64,000 bases of DNA from Streptomyces sp. ISL-10 (GCF_018614575.1 NZ_JAGGOJ010000020.1:224692-288691), one strand, 5' to 3'; shown: positions 53,469 to 64,000, counted from the stretch's first letter. Notes: generated by a model not told the origin, from the letters alone. Translations and numbers: made by a program.

Positions 53469-56431
53469 GCGGAGCCTCCGATCAGGGTGAGGAACGCGTC
53501 CTCCAGGCGGCGGTGCGGTCCGACGCCCGTCAACGGCACGTCGAGGCGGACCAGTTCGGCGATCATCACGGTGGCGTCGGCGCCGTCCAGCCGTACCAGC
53601 AGGCCCTCCTCGGTGCGGACGGCCGACCCGATGCCCGGCAGTGCGGCGATCTTCTCGACGACCGGCTCGGGCACCTTGCGCGCCGTGGTGACGAGCAGGG
53701 TGTCGCTCTCGCCGGTGATCTCGGCGACCGGTCCGGCCTGCACGAGCCGGCCCCGGTCCATGACGACGAGATGGGTGCAGGTCTGCTCGACCTCCGACAG
53801 GAGGTGGCTGGAGACGATGACGGTCCGGCCCCCGGCCGCGTACCGGATCATCACGTCCCGCATCTCGCGGATCTGCGGCGGGTCGAGGCCGTTGGTCGGT
53901 TCGTCGAGGATCAGCAGGTCCGGCAGTCCGAGCATCGCCTGCGCGATGGCCAGGCGCTGCCGCATGCCCTGCGAGTACGTGCGGACCGCACGGGCCAGCG
54001 CATCGCCGAGACCGGCGATCTCCAGTGCCTCCTCGATGTGCGCGTCGGCGGCGGGGCGGCCGGTCGCCTGCCAGTACAGCTCCAGGTTCTCGCGGCCGGA
54101 CAGGTGCGGCAGGAAGCCCGCGCCCTCGACGAACGCGCCCACCCGGGAGAGCACCGGCGCTCCCGGCCTGATCGCGTGGCCGAAGACCCGGATCTCGCCG
54201 GCGTCGGGCCGGATGAGGCCCATCAGCATGCGCAGGGTGGTCGTCTTGCCCGCGCCGTTGGGGCCGAGGAGTCCGAGCACCTGGCCCTTCTCGACGCGGA
54301 ATGACAGGTCCCGTACGGCGTACCGGTCCGCGGACTTCGCGTAGCGCTTGGTGAGTCCGGTGATCTCCAGCGGCACGTCGGCGCGTTCCGGGGCGGGCGC
54401 CGGCGCGACGGCCCGGCGGCGGGCGATGATCAGCAGCGCGGCCGCGACGAGCGCGCCGGCGGCCGGCAGCCCCCACACCCACCAGGGCAGTGCGGCGTCC
54501 TGGGTGCGCACGGCCGGGGCGGTGGGCACGGTGAGCGCCCCGGCGAGGGAGACGGTGTACATGGCCGGTTCGGCCGGGGAGGCGTAGCCGAGGTCGGTCG
54601 CGGACAGGACGAGACGCAGCCGGTGCCCGGCGTCGACCTCGTGGTCCACGGCGGGCAGCGTGAGCGTCACCTTCCTCTCCGCCGTGGCGTCCTCGACCCG
54701 GACCGGGGCGACGAGCTGGGCGGGCAGTACCTGCTGCCTGCCGTCGGGTCCGACGTCGTACACCTTGCCGAACAGCACGGCGTCTCCGCGGTCGGAGGCC
54801 ACCTCGACGGTGACCACCGGGGAACCGGTGATCCGGGTGGCACGGTCCAGCGGCGTGGAGGTGAAGCTCGCGAACTGGCCGGGGAAGTCGAGGGAGAGCC
54901 CCACGCCGAGCGACGACAGCGCTCCGGCGCCGCCGCCGAGGCCGGGGACGGCGGAGATGGCGGGCGGGGTGGCGCCGGCCGGATTGGCGAAGCGCTGCTC
55001 GCCGCCGGCCAGCGGGAAGGCGCGGGTGCCGCTCGTGAGGCCCGGGTAGCGGTCTGCGGTCGCGCCGCGCAGCAGTGCCTGACCGTCGGTCGAGTCGACG
55101 CCTCCGGTGCGGCTGACGCGGAAGGCGGGCCCGGTGTCCACACCCTTGTCCTGCTTGAGGTACCGGTCGAACCAGTCCCCGATCCGTGCCTGCACCCGGC
55201 TCGTCTCGCGGTCGCCGCCGTCGTGCCCGCCGGCGATCCAGTCGACCGCGACGGGAGCGCCGTTTCCGGCCACGGCCTTGGCCATGGCGTCGGCGTGGGA
55301 GAGCGGGAAGAGGGAGTCGGACTGGCCCTGGACGATGAGCGCGGGCACCTCGATCCGGTCCGCCACCGCGGAGGGGCTGCGTGCCTGAAGGAGCGTACGG
55401 GCCTCGGCGTCTGGCTTTCCGGCGACGGCCACGCGCTCGTACATGGCGCACAGCCGCGCCTCGAAGCGGCCGCAGCCGGACGGGTTCAGGCGGTCGGCGG
55501 CCGTCCCGTCCGCGGAGCCGGCCCGGTCATCCGAAGGCGCGTCCCGCGCGGCACGTTCCTCGCCAGCACCGGCCTCGTCCCCACCGGTTTTGTCCGCACC
55601 TGCCTTGTCCCCACCGGCCTTGTCCCGGCCGGCCTTGTCCCGGCCGGCTTCGTCCGCACGGTCATCCTCCGCACCCGGCTTGTCCCGGCCGGCCTCCTCG
55701 CCGCCGGCCTCGTCCCCGGCCGGGGCGTCACCCGTCGGGGCGTCACCGGCCGGTGGCGTGGCGGGCTGGTCGGCGGAGGGCGCCGAGCCGCCCGGGAACG
55801 AGCCCGTGGAGAAGAAGATGCCGGCCCACAGCTTCTTGAAGACTCCGTCGGGGAAGAGGGCGTCGGCGAGATTCCAGTAGGTGATCTGCGGCGCGATGGC
55901 GTCGACTCTCCGGTCGTGACCCGCGCCGAGCAGCGAGATGGCACCGCCGTAGGAGGAACCGGTGATGCCGACGCGCGGGTCGCCCTTGCCGTCGAGCAGC
56001 ACCTCGGGCCGCCGCGCGAGCCAGTCGATCAGCCGGGAGACGTCCTTGACCTCGGCCTTCGGGTCGTTGATTCCGATGCGTCCGGTGGATTTGCCGAAGC
56101 CACGCGCGGACCAGGTCAGTACCGCGTATCCGTCCTGCGCCAGCTTCTCCGCCTGGGCGCGCACGTCCTCCTTGCTGCCTCCGAATCCGTGCCCGATGAG
56201 CACCGCGGGCCTGCGCCCGTCGCCGCCGGCGGTGAAGTACGAGGTGTCGATCTGTGCCCCGGACACGTCCTGCACCCGGTCCTCGCGGTGAACGGCGGGC
56301 GGGCCGTCGTCGGCGACAGCGGTCCAGGTGCCCGCGCCCGCGAGCACGGCGAAGGCCGCGACACCGGCGAGCCATCGGCCCCGTGGTGCGGTCCTGAGCC
56401 GGCACAGGGACCGGGGAAGTCGGATCTGCAT
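53465..56431 (-). CDS. Fusion of an exported alpha/beta hydrolase with an ABC ATPase
   Basis: 988 aa from ATG 56431. A signal or anchor helix (WLAGVAAFAVLAGAGTW) leads into an X-Pro dipeptidase/CocE-like hydrolase: VLIGHGFGGSKEDV, nucleophile GITGSSYGGAI, acid VQGQSDSLFP, and His in IAGGHDGG. A beta-jelly-roll domain follows (about 430-620). A second membrane helix (WWVWGLPAAGALVAAALLII) then leads to a C-terminal ABC ATPase: GPNGAGKTTTL, YSQGMRQRLAIAQ, LLILDEPTNGLD. The topology puts the hydrolase outside and the ATPase inside. A roughly 100-residue acidic/Lys insertion with pentads such as AGRDK splits the hydrolase. It is coupled to the permease gene. The hydrolase may process the exported compound. 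Confidence 0.85.
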   Translation of the reverse strand: MQIRLPRSLCRLRTAPRGRWLAGVAAFAVLAGAGTWTAVADDGPPAVHREDRVQDVSGAQIDTSYFTAGGDGRRPAVLIGHGFGGSKEDVRAQAEKLAQDGYAVLTWSARGFGKSTGRIGINDPKAEVKDVSRLIDWLARRPEVLLDGKGDPRVGITGSSYGGAISLLGAGHDRRVDAIAPQITYWNLADALFPDGVFKKLWAGIFFSTGSFPGGSAPSADQPATPPAGDAPTGDAPAGDEAGGEEAGRDKPGAEDDRADEAGRDKAGRDKAGGDKAGADKTGGDEAGAGEERAARDAPSDDRAGSADGTAADRLNPSGCGRFEARLCAMYERVAVAGKPDAEARTLLQARSPSAVADRIEVPALIVQGQSDSLFPLSHADAMAKAVAGNGAPVAVDWIAGGHDGGDRETSRVQARIGDWFDRYLKQDKGVDTGPAFRVSRTGGVDSTDGQALLRGATADRYPGLTSGTRAFPLAGGEQRFANPAGATPPAISAVPGLGGGAGALSSLGVGLSLDFPGQFASFTSTPLDRATRITGSPVVTVEVASDRGDAVLFGKVYDVGPDGRQQVLPAQLVAPVRVEDATAERKVTLTLPAVDHEVDAGHRLRLVLSATDLGYASPAEPAMYTVSLAGALTVPTAPAVRTQDAALPWWVWGLPAAGALVAAALLIIARRRAVAPAPAPERADVPLEITGLTKRYAKSADRYAVRDLSFRVEKGQVLGLLGPNGAGKTTTLRMLMGLIRPDAGEIRVFGHAIRPGAPVLSRVGAFVEGAGFLPHLSGRENLELYWQATGRPAADAHIEEALEIAGLGDALARAVRTYSQGMRQRLAIAQAMLGLPDLLILDEPTNGLDPPQIREMRDVMIRYAAGGRTVIVSSHLLSEVEQTCTHLVVMDRGRLVQAGPVAEITGESDTLLVTTARKVPEPVVEKIAALPGIGSAVRTEEGLLVRLDGADATVMIAELVRLDVPLTGVGPHRRLEDAFLTLIGGSA

Positions 56432-56800
56432 GGTGAAAACCCTAAGCGGACAGCCTGTGCGAGCTCTGCTGCCGCCAGGCGGAACCCATGCACCTTCCCC
56501 GGGAGTACGCGGCGGGCTCGGCGTACACCGGACGCGGTATGCGGGGCCCCGGGGGAACGGCGTACGCAGATCTTCACCTGGCACCCATCGGAGCTGCACA
56601 CCGGCCAGGGGCTCGCCCGATGATCTCAATTGCCGTTCCCAGCAGGGAAGTTGAAAACTTCACCGCACCGATGCTTTTGGCATGCACGCATCTTGTGGCG
56701 CAGGTCACAGCACGAGACTCTGTTCGACGCGACGGCTTCACCTGGCACGATGCACGCCCAACCTTGTCCGTGCTCGGTCAACGAAAGGTAGGTGCACGAG
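56432..56800. promoter_or_regulatory. Divergent promoter region of the ABC operon and subtilase
   Basis: 369 nt, AT-richer after 56620. A perfect palindrome GAAGTT-GAA-AACTTC lies at 56647-56661, about 140 nt before the subtilase start, and is a candidate operator. No confident -35/-10 set could be chosen. Confidence 0.5.
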
Positions 56801-57982
56801 ATGAGAGTCTCTGCCCGCCGCATCGGGGTGCTGATACCCGCAGCAGCCCTGGCGGCCGGTCTCCAGTTCGCCGTCTCCCCCACCGCGCAGAGCGCGACCC
56901 TCGGCGATCTCCGTCTCGCCCCCACTGCAACCGCCGTACAGAACAGCTGGATCGTCGTCCTGAAGGATGGCAGCACCAGTGCCGCCGATCTCGGCGTCAC
57001 GCCCCAGCACACCTACCGCAGCGTCCTCCAGGGCTTCTCCACCTCCATGTCCGCGGAGAAGGCCAAGGCACTCGCCTCCGACCCGCGGGTGGCGTACGTC
57101 GAGCAGAACTCGATCGTCCGCCTGAACGACACCCAGCCGAACGCCACCTGGGGCCTCGACCGCATCGACCAGCGGAGCCTGCCGCTGTCGAAGTCGTACA
57201 CCTATGACACGACCGCGTCGAACGTGAACGCGTACATCATCGACACCGGGATCCGCACCTCCCACAGCGAGTTCGGCGGACGCGCACGCGTCGGCACGGA
57301 CACGGTGGGCGGCGGCCAGAACGGCCAGGACTGCCAGGGCCACGGCACGCACGTGGCGGGCACGGTCGGCGGCAAGACGTACGGCGTCGCCAAGGGCGTC
57401 AACCTGATCGCCGTACGCGTCCTGGACTGCCAGGGCTCCGGCACCACCGCAGGCGTCATCGCCGGTGTCGACTGGGTGACCGCCAACGCCAGGAAGCCGG
57501 CCGTTGCCAACATGAGCCTCGGCGGCAGCGCCAACACGTCGCTGGACAACGCGGTGAAGAAGTCGATCGCCTCGGGCGTCAGCTACTCGATCGCCGCGGG
57601 CAACGGCCTGCCCATCGTGGGCCTGCCCGCGAACGCGTGCAACTACTCGCCCGCCCGCGTCCCCGAGGCGATCACGGTCGGCGCGACGGACAGCTCGGAC
57701 CGCCGGGCGTCGTTCTCCAACTTCGGCACCTGCCTGGACCTGTTCGCACCGGGTGTGTCCATCACGTCGGCGTGGAAGGACAACGACACCGCCACCAACA
57801 CCATTTCGGGCACGTCGATGGCGACGCCGCACACGGCGGGCGCGGCCGCTCTCTACCTGGCCACGCACCCCACGGCGACCCCGGCCCAGGTCAGGGACGC
57901 CCTGGTGAACAACGCGACCAGCGGCAAGGTCCAGGACGCCCTCATCGGCTCTCCCGACAAGCTGCTGTACTCGCGGTTCTAG
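56801..57982 (+). CDS. Secreted subtilisin-family serine protease (S8, proteinase K-like)
   Basis: 393 aa from ATG 56801; a GTG at 56792 is possible but too near the GAAAGG site. The signal peptide ends near AQSA. An I9 propeptide (SWIVVLKDGSTSAADLG to VAYVEQNSIVRL) precedes the catalytic domain. The triad is Asp in AYIIDTGIRTSH, His in GHGTHVAGTVGG and Ser in SGTSMATPHTAG, with the oxyanion Asn in IAAGNG. Length and QDCQGHGTH are typical of Streptomyces proteinase K-like enzymes. It is exported and self-activating. Confidence 0.95.
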   Translation: MRVSARRIGVLIPAAALAAGLQFAVSPTAQSATLGDLRLAPTATAVQNSWIVVLKDGSTSAADLGVTPQHTYRSVLQGFSTSMSAEKAKALASDPRVAYVEQNSIVRLNDTQPNATWGLDRIDQRSLPLSKSYTYDTTASNVNAYIIDTGIRTSHSEFGGRARVGTDTVGGGQNGQDCQGHGTHVAGTVGGKTYGVAKGVNLIAVRVLDCQGSGTTAGVIAGVDWVTANARKPAVANMSLGGSANTSLDNAVKKSIASGVSYSIAAGNGLPIVGLPANACNYSPARVPEAITVGATDSSDRRASFSNFGTCLDLFAPGVSITSAWKDNDTATNTISGTSMATPHTAGAAALYLATHPTATPAQVRDALVNNATSGKVQDALIGSPDKLLYSRF

Positions 57983-58218
57983 ACAGACACCACCGGGGCC
58001 GCACGGCCCTTCCCGGCCCCCCTCGCGCATGCGTCCACGGACCTCGCGCGCGAGGGGGGCCGTCCCTGCGAGGGGGTGCATCCGTGCCCGCACGGCGCGC
58101 CGGCCGGCGCGCCGTGGGCGGACACAAACCCCGTTGTGAGGTCACTCGGCGGCGCTCCGGCATCGCCGCCACGACGATGGACAACGCCGGAGGTCATGCC
58201 GCGTAGGCGGCCGGGTGC

Positions 58219-58569
58219 GTGCGCGCCGAGGCGAGGGTGAGGTACGGGTGCCCCCCGGGCGGGCCGGCTCCGATCCGGGGACTCTCCCGCCGCACGCTGT
58301 ACGAGATCGTGCGGATCGAGGAAACCCGCACCTATTTGTGGACCGGGGCCGTCGGCGAGGCGCTGACGCAGTGGCGGCAGTTCGTGCACCAACCGAATCG
58401 GCGGCTCTACGACCCTGGGTTGTGCCGGCTGCACCGAGTGGCTCTGCTGCGCAGACCCCCTGCGGGCACGGGAGCGCTGGAGGGCGCCATCTGCGCCCTT
58501 CCCCGCCGTGCGGCGCGCGAACTGCGCCTGATCGTGCTCGCCTTGGACGAGTTGGACGAGCCGTTCTGA
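58219..58569 (+). CDS. Small conserved-type protein, unknown
   Basis: 116 codons from GTG 58219; the start is uncertain because no ribosome site is seen. The C-terminal half is helical (ARELRLIVLALDELDEPF) and the middle has RIEETRTYLWTGAVGEALTQ. Codon third positions are GC-rich as in real genes. No domain is recognised. Tandem microrepeats begin at its stop. Confidence 0.5.
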   Translation: MRAEARVRYGCPPGGPAPIRGLSRRTLYEIVRIEETRTYLWTGAVGEALTQWRQFVHQPNRRLYDPGLCRLHRVALLRRPPAGTGALEGAICALPRRAARELRLIVLALDELDEPF

Positions 58570-58647
58570 CGAATCGACGAATCGACGAATCGACGAGCTG
58601 ACGGACCGGCCGGCGGACCGGCCGGCGAAGGGCGAAGGGCGAAGGGC
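58568..58647. repeat. Cluster of three different micro-repeats
   Basis: GACGAATC three times (58568-58591), GGACCGGCCGGC twice (58603-58626) and GAAGGGC three times (58627-58647) follow each other. The last runs into the stem of the mmsA terminator. Confidence 0.9.
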
Positions 58648-58675
58648 GGGCCCGTGCCACGGGCCCGCCCTTCGC
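58639..58675 (-). terminator. Terminator of the inositol operon
   Basis: An 18-bp perfect complement (58639-58656 with 58658-58675), tip TGCCA, ends 16 nt after the mmsA stop on the minus strand. It ends the iol transcript. Confidence 0.8.
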
Positions 58676-58690
58676 CTTCGCCATGCCGCG

Positions 58691-60193
<1,503 letters not shown>

Positions 60194-60207
60194 GGCGAAA
60201 AACTCCT

Positions 60208-62079
60208 TCAGAGATGGCGGCGTCGGGATGCGACTTGCCGGTCGTACTCCTCCCGGGCCTTGACCGCCGACGGGCGGGTCGCGGTCTCGGCCACCGGAAC
60301 ATCCCACCACGCCTGTGCCTCGGGCGCGCCCGACACAATGTCTGCCGTTCCGGTCTCCACGTAGACACATGTGGGGCCGTCCGCCGCCCGCGCCTCGGCC
60401 AGCGCTTCGCGCAGGTCACGCACGGTCCCGGCGCGGATCACCCGCATCCCCAGCGACTGCGCGTTGGCCGCCAGATCGACCGGCAGCGGGGCTCCGGTGT
60501 ACGAGCGGCCAGGACCGCTCCGGTGGCGGTAGTCCGTGCCGAAGCGCTCCGCGCCGACCGCCTCGGACAGGCCGCCGATGGACGCGTACCCGTGGTTCTG
60601 CAGGATCACCATCCGGATCGGGACGCCCTCCTGCACGGCGGTGACGATCTCGGTGGGATTCATCAGGTACGTGCCGTCCCCGACCAGGGCCCACACCGGC
60701 CGCCTTGGTGCGGCCATCGCCACGCCGATCGCGGCCGGGATCTCGTAGCCCATGCAGGAGTAGCCGTACTCCACGTGGTACTGGTCGGCGGAGCGGGTGC
60801 GCCACAGTTTGTGCAGGTCGCCGGGGAGCGAACCGGCGGCGTTGATCAGGATGTCGTCCGCTGTCACCAGGGCGTCCAGGGCGCCGAGCACCTGGGTCTG
60901 GGTCGGGGCCGTGTCCTCGTCACCGGCCTCGTACGCGGCGTCGACACGGCGCTCCCAGCGCTCCTTCCCGCGCGTGTACTCCCTCTCGTACTCCTGCGTC
61001 ACGCGATGGCCCGCGAGGGCGGCGGTCAGTTCGCCGAGTGCGGTGCGGGCGTCGGCGACGAGCGCGAGGCCGGCCAGCTTGTGCGCGTCGAAGGAGGCGA
61101 CGGAGATGTTGACGAAGCGGACGCCGGGGGAGGCGAAGAGGGTCGATGACGCGGTGGTGAAGTCCGACCAGCGGGTCCCGACGCCGATCACCAGGTCCGC
61201 GGTGCGGGCCAGGTCGTCGGCGGTGGCGGTGCCGGTGTGGCCGATGCCGCCGATGTCGCAGGCGTGGTCGTGGGGCAGCGAGCCCTTGCCGGCCTGCGTG
61301 GAGGCGACGGGGATGCCGGTGGCGTCGGCGAGGGCGCGCAGCGCGTCCTCTGCCTCGCTGTGGTGGACGCCGCCGCCCGCGACGATCAGCGGCCTGCGGG
61401 CCCGGCGAACCGCGTCAGCGGCCTGCGCGAGCGCCTCCGTGTCGGGGCGGGGGCGGCGTACGGGCCACACCCGGTCGGCGAAGAACTCCTCCGGCCAGTC
61501 GTACGCCTCCGCCTGCACGTCCTGCGGCAGCGCGAGCGTGACCGCGCCGGTCTGCGCGGGGTCGGTGAGGACGCGCATCGCCTGGAGCGCGGCCGGGATC
61601 AGGGCTTCGGGGCGGGTGATCCGGTCGAACCAGCGGGACACCGGGCGCAGGCAGTCGTTCACCGACACATCGCCCGCGTACGGCACTTCGAGCTGCTGGA
61701 GAACGGGGTCGGCGGGGCGCGTGGCGAAGACGTCGCCGGGCAGCAGCAGCACGGGCAGATGGTTGATCGTGGCGAGTGCGGCACCGGTGACCAGATTGGT
61801 GGCGCCGGGGCCGATGGACGTGGTGACCGCGTGCGCGGACAGCCTGCGGGACTGTCGGGCGTAGCCGACGGCCGCGTGCACCATGGCCTGCTCGTTGCGG
61901 CCCTGGACATAGGGCATGTCCGCGGACGGCTCGACGAGGGCCTGGCCGATGCCCGCGACGTTCCCGTGGCCGAAGATGCCCCAAGTGGCGGCGATCAGCC
62001 GGCGACGGCGGCCGTCGCGCTCGCTGTACTGGTGGGACAGGAACCGCACCAGAGCCTGGGCCGTGGTCAGCCGCGTCAT
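60208..62079 (-). CDS. iolD: 3D-(3,5/4)-trihydroxycyclohexane-1,2-dione hydrolase
   Basis: 623 aa ThDP enzyme that opens the inositol-derived ring in the cytosol. ATG 62079 overlaps the iolB stop by 4 nt. Motifs: YVQGRNEQAMVHAAVGYA with the cofactor-activating Glu, SIGPGATNLVTGAA, and the diphosphate/Mg motif VGDGTYLMNPTEIV ending in ILQNHGYASIGGL. The C-terminus KAREEYDRQVASRR is family-specific. It acts after IolE and before IolB. Confidence 0.95.
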   Translation of the reverse strand: MTRLTTAQALVRFLSHQYSERDGRRRRLIAATWGIFGHGNVAGIGQALVEPSADMPYVQGRNEQAMVHAAVGYARQSRRLSAHAVTTSIGPGATNLVTGAALATINHLPVLLLPGDVFATRPADPVLQQLEVPYAGDVSVNDCLRPVSRWFDRITRPEALIPAALQAMRVLTDPAQTGAVTLALPQDVQAEAYDWPEEFFADRVWPVRRPRPDTEALAQAADAVRRARRPLIVAGGGVHHSEAEDALRALADATGIPVASTQAGKGSLPHDHACDIGGIGHTGTATADDLARTADLVIGVGTRWSDFTTASSTLFASPGVRFVNISVASFDAHKLAGLALVADARTALGELTAALAGHRVTQEYEREYTRGKERWERRVDAAYEAGDEDTAPTQTQVLGALDALVTADDILINAAGSLPGDLHKLWRTRSADQYHVEYGYSCMGYEIPAAIGVAMAAPRRPVWALVGDGTYLMNPTEIVTAVQEGVPIRMVILQNHGYASIGGLSEAVGAERFGTDYRHRSGPGRSYTGAPLPVDLAANAQSLGMRVIRAGTVRDLREALAEARAADGPTCVYVETGTADIVSGAPEAQAWWDVPVAETATRPSAVKAREEYDRQVASRRRHL

Positions 62080-62933
62080 CGGTAACCCTCCGTGTGGTCG
62101 GGGTGGAAGCGGATCAGCCATTCCCGTTCGGCGCCCGGTCCCGCCATCACGTTGAGGTAGTACATCGTGTGGCCGGGCTCCGCGATGGACGGCCCGTGCC
62201 AGCCGTCGGGGACCAGGACGGCGTCACCGCTGCGGACCTCGGCGAGCACATCGGCGCCGCCGGGGCGCGAGGGCGAGACGCGCTGGTAGCCGACTCCGGC
62301 GCCGTCGATCTCGAAGTAGTAGATCTCCTCCAGCTCGCTCTCCTCGCCGGGGACGCGCTCGTCGTGCTTGTGCGGCGGATAGGAGGACCAGTTCCCTCCG
62401 GGTGTGAGCACCTCCACGGCGATCAGCCGGTCGCAGTCGAACGCCCCGGCGGCCGCGAAGTTGTGCACTTCGCGCGCCTGGTTCCCGCTGCCGCGGGCCT
62501 CGACGGGTACCTCCGGCGCGGGGCCGTAGCGAGCGGGGAGTCGGCGCTCGCACCTCGCTCCTGCCAGGGCGAAGCGGCCTCCCGCACCGGAGGCGATCTG
62601 GGCACGGGCGTCCCTCGGCACATACGCGAAGTCGCTCACTCCGCCGAACACGCCTTTGCGCCCCTGCAGTTCAAAGATCCCGTCTTGCGCCCGCACCGTG
62701 CAAGCGCCACTGAGGGGAAGCACGATCCACTCGCTGTCGCCGGTCGCGAGCACATGCGAACCACCCGGCTCCAGCTCCAGCACGCGCAGCTGGGAGTGGC
62801 CCCAGCCGGCCTGCTCGGGGGTGATGCTCAGGGCGTACGGCCCAAAGGCGGCGCTGCCCGCGGGGAGGTGCAGTCCGGGCAGCTCGGGCACTCCGTGCGG
62901 TGCCGGAAGCTCGGAGGATTCGTCGTCGCTCAT
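62076..62933 (-). CDS. iolB: 5-deoxy-glucuronate isomerase
   Basis: 285 aa double cupin that isomerises 5-deoxy-D-glucuronate to 2-deoxy-5-keto-D-gluconate. ATG 62933. Metal-binding YPPHKHDERVPGEESELEE and YYFEIDGAGVGYQRV lie in the second cupin; VLVPDGWHGPSIAEPGHTMY completes it. It is spaced 15 nt from the aldolase gene and overlaps iolD. Confidence 0.93.
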   Translation of the reverse strand: MSDDESSELPAPHGVPELPGLHLPAGSAAFGPYALSITPEQAGWGHSQLRVLELEPGGSHVLATGDSEWIVLPLSGACTVRAQDGIFELQGRKGVFGGVSDFAYVPRDARAQIASGAGGRFALAGARCERRLPARYGPAPEVPVEARGSGNQAREVHNFAAAGAFDCDRLIAVEVLTPGGNWSSYPPHKHDERVPGEESELEEIYYFEIDGAGVGYQRVSPSRPGGADVLAEVRSGDAVLVPDGWHGPSIAEPGHTMYYLNVMAGPGAEREWLIRFHPDHTEGYR

Positions 62934-62948
62934 ACCTTCTCCGTACCC

Positions 62949-63833
62949 CTACAGCAGGCCCACGGCCGTGTCGACCGCGCCCGCGACATCGCCGTCGACC
63001 GGATAGAGCAGCGCGCGGCCCACCACCAGCCCCTGGACCGTGGGCAGTTGCAGCGCGGCGCGCCATTTCTCGTACGCGCTGTCCTGGTCCTTCCCTGCGT
63101 CCCCGCCGAGCAGCACCGCGGGAAGGGTGGAGGTCTCCATCACGGCTCGCATGTCATCGGGGTCCTCGGTCACGGGCACCTTGAGCCAGGTGTACGCCGA
63201 GGTCCCGGCCAGCCCGGAGGCGATGGCGATGGACCGGGTCACGGCCTCGGCGGCGAGATCGTTGCACAGCCGGCCGCCGATCCGGTGACAGATGAACGGC
63301 TCCACGAAGACGGGAAGCCGACGCTCGGCCATCTCGTCGACCGCGTGGGCGGCCGCAGCCAGCGTGTCGAGCGAGGCCGGGTCGTCGTAGTCGATGCGGA
63401 GCAGCAGCTTTCCCGCGTCGAAGCCGAGCCGGTCCAGGTCGCGGGCGCGGTACCCGGTGAACCGGTCGTCGAGCTCGAACGACGCGCCCGCGAGCCCGCC
63501 GCGGTTCATGGAGCCCATGACGACCTTGTCGTCGAGCGCGCCGAGCAGCAGTAGGTCGTCGAGGATGTCGGCGGTGGCGAGGACGCCGTCGACGCCGGGC
63601 CGCGAGAGGGCGAGACACAGCCGCTCCAGCAGGCCGAGCCGGTTCGCCATGGCGAGCGGGCGGTTGCCGACGGCGAAGGTGCCGCGGGCGGGATGGTCCG
63701 CCGCGACGATCATCAGCCGTCCGCTGTCGCCGACGAGGCGCGTGCGTCGGCGCCGCTGCCCGGCGGCTTCGGCGACGGCCTCGGGGTGGCGGGTGCGGAT
63801 GCCGACGAGCTCCCCTATGTCGACGCGGCTCAT
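62949..63833 (-). CDS. Cgl0159-type (beta/alpha)8 aldolase-like protein of inositol operons
   Basis: 294 aa from ATG 63833 with GGGGGA 5 nt before. The barrel shows RLMIVAADHPARGTFAVG, GVDGVLATADILDDLLLL, KLLLRIDYDDPAS, LPVFVEPF, YTWLKVPVTED with the Schiff-base type Lys, and LLGGDAGKD. The family lies in actinobacterial iol clusters and likely performs the aldol cleavage of the phosphorylated keto-deoxygluconate (IolJ role); that reaction is inferred. It is the first complete gene of the operon here. Confidence 0.85.
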   Translation of the reverse strand: MSRVDIGELVGIRTRHPEAVAEAAGQRRRRTRLVGDSGRLMIVAADHPARGTFAVGNRPLAMANRLGLLERLCLALSRPGVDGVLATADILDDLLLLGALDDKVVMGSMNRGGLAGASFELDDRFTGYRARDLDRLGFDAGKLLLRIDYDDPASLDTLAAAAHAVDEMAERRLPVFVEPFICHRIGGRLCNDLAAEAVTRSIAIASGLAGTSAYTWLKVPVTEDPDDMRAVMETSTLPAVLLGGDAGKDQDSAYEKWRAALQLPTVQGLVVGRALLYPVDGDVAGAVDTAVGLL

Positions 63834-64000
63834 GACGTCCCCCGCGGCGAGCCCTGTCGCGGCGGCTCGGCACCGGCCGGGGACACGTCGGCGGCGGGAC
63901 CGTGCGCGTCTGCGGCGCCGTACGTGTCACTGCGAGGCGGCGCCTCACGGCCGGGCGGTGCGTCGCCGGGGCGGGTCTCGGGGGCGGGGTGGGTCTAGGG
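63834..64000 (-). other. Right edge: tail of the upstream gene not resolved
   Basis: On the minus strand a frame rich in Pro/Gly/Asp runs from 63994 to a TGA overlapping the aldolase ATG (63830-63832), with a TAG at 63995-63997. Another frame is open to the edge. In similar operons iolC (kinase) comes first, so its end may lie here or just outside. I cannot decide. Confidence 0.4.

Overview
The window is high-GC actinobacterial chromosome, very probably Streptomyces. The evidence is GTG and TTG starts, ATGA-type gene overlaps, a conservon GTPase, a csnR/csnEFGHK chitosan-oligosaccharide cluster, a PknG signalling module, an LAXTG thioester surface protein and a myo-inositol catabolic operon.

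Layout. 1-2.5 kb: the tail of a conservon (cvnD), a terpene synthase and the wreckage of a P450 and a LysR gene. 2.6-11 kb: malQ with a small membrane protein, a secreted GH84 hexosaminidase followed by a nine-unit 41-bp tandem repeat, an HNH endonuclease and an MscS channel. 11-18 kb: csnR with a visible promoter and palindromic operator, then csnEFGHK for uptake and breakdown of glucosamine oligomers. 18.4-29.3 kb: a GlnX-GlnH-coiled coil-PknG-PP2C-VWA-FHA module, in effect a membrane sensor, a kinase, a phosphatase and phospho-threonine adaptors. The kinase, phosphatase and FHA protein each carry two zinc ribbons. 29.4-35.5 kb: a PCMT-like methyltransferase, globin, thioesterase, EttA and an SMR/TetR efflux pair whose SMR gene is frameshifted. 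36-42 kb: a thioester-domain sortase substrate, SsbB and two large dynamin/YfjP-type GTPases.

42.4-47.4 kb is a decayed integrative element inserted in tRNA-Arg(UCU). It is bounded by a 136-bp direct repeat that includes the 3' half of the tRNA. It holds a broken tyrosine integrase, a three-gene membrane GTPase operon (a DUF697 GTPase, a three-helix membrane protein and a small protein with a hydrophobic tail) and a frameshifted PIN-domain gene. This operon is the best candidate for an undescribed, possibly defensive, system. Low-GC accessory genes continue to about 48.5 kb.

48.7-58.6 kb encodes exported and membrane proteins: an I36/FG-GAP protein, a DUF1772 protein, a VWA lipoprotein, an ABC-2 exporter whose ATPase is fused to a secreted alpha/beta hydrolase, and a subtilase. 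58.7-64 kb is the inositol operon read leftward: a Cgl0159-type aldolase, iolB, iolD and mmsA/iolA.

A recurring theme is young tandem repeats in or next to genes: malQ (27 bp), the ORF upstream of malQ (36 bp), the GH84 3' end (41 bp), ssbB (27 and 65 bp), the hydrolase linker (15 bp) and a 70-bp duplication over a start codon. All identifications come from reading motifs; no database search was run.
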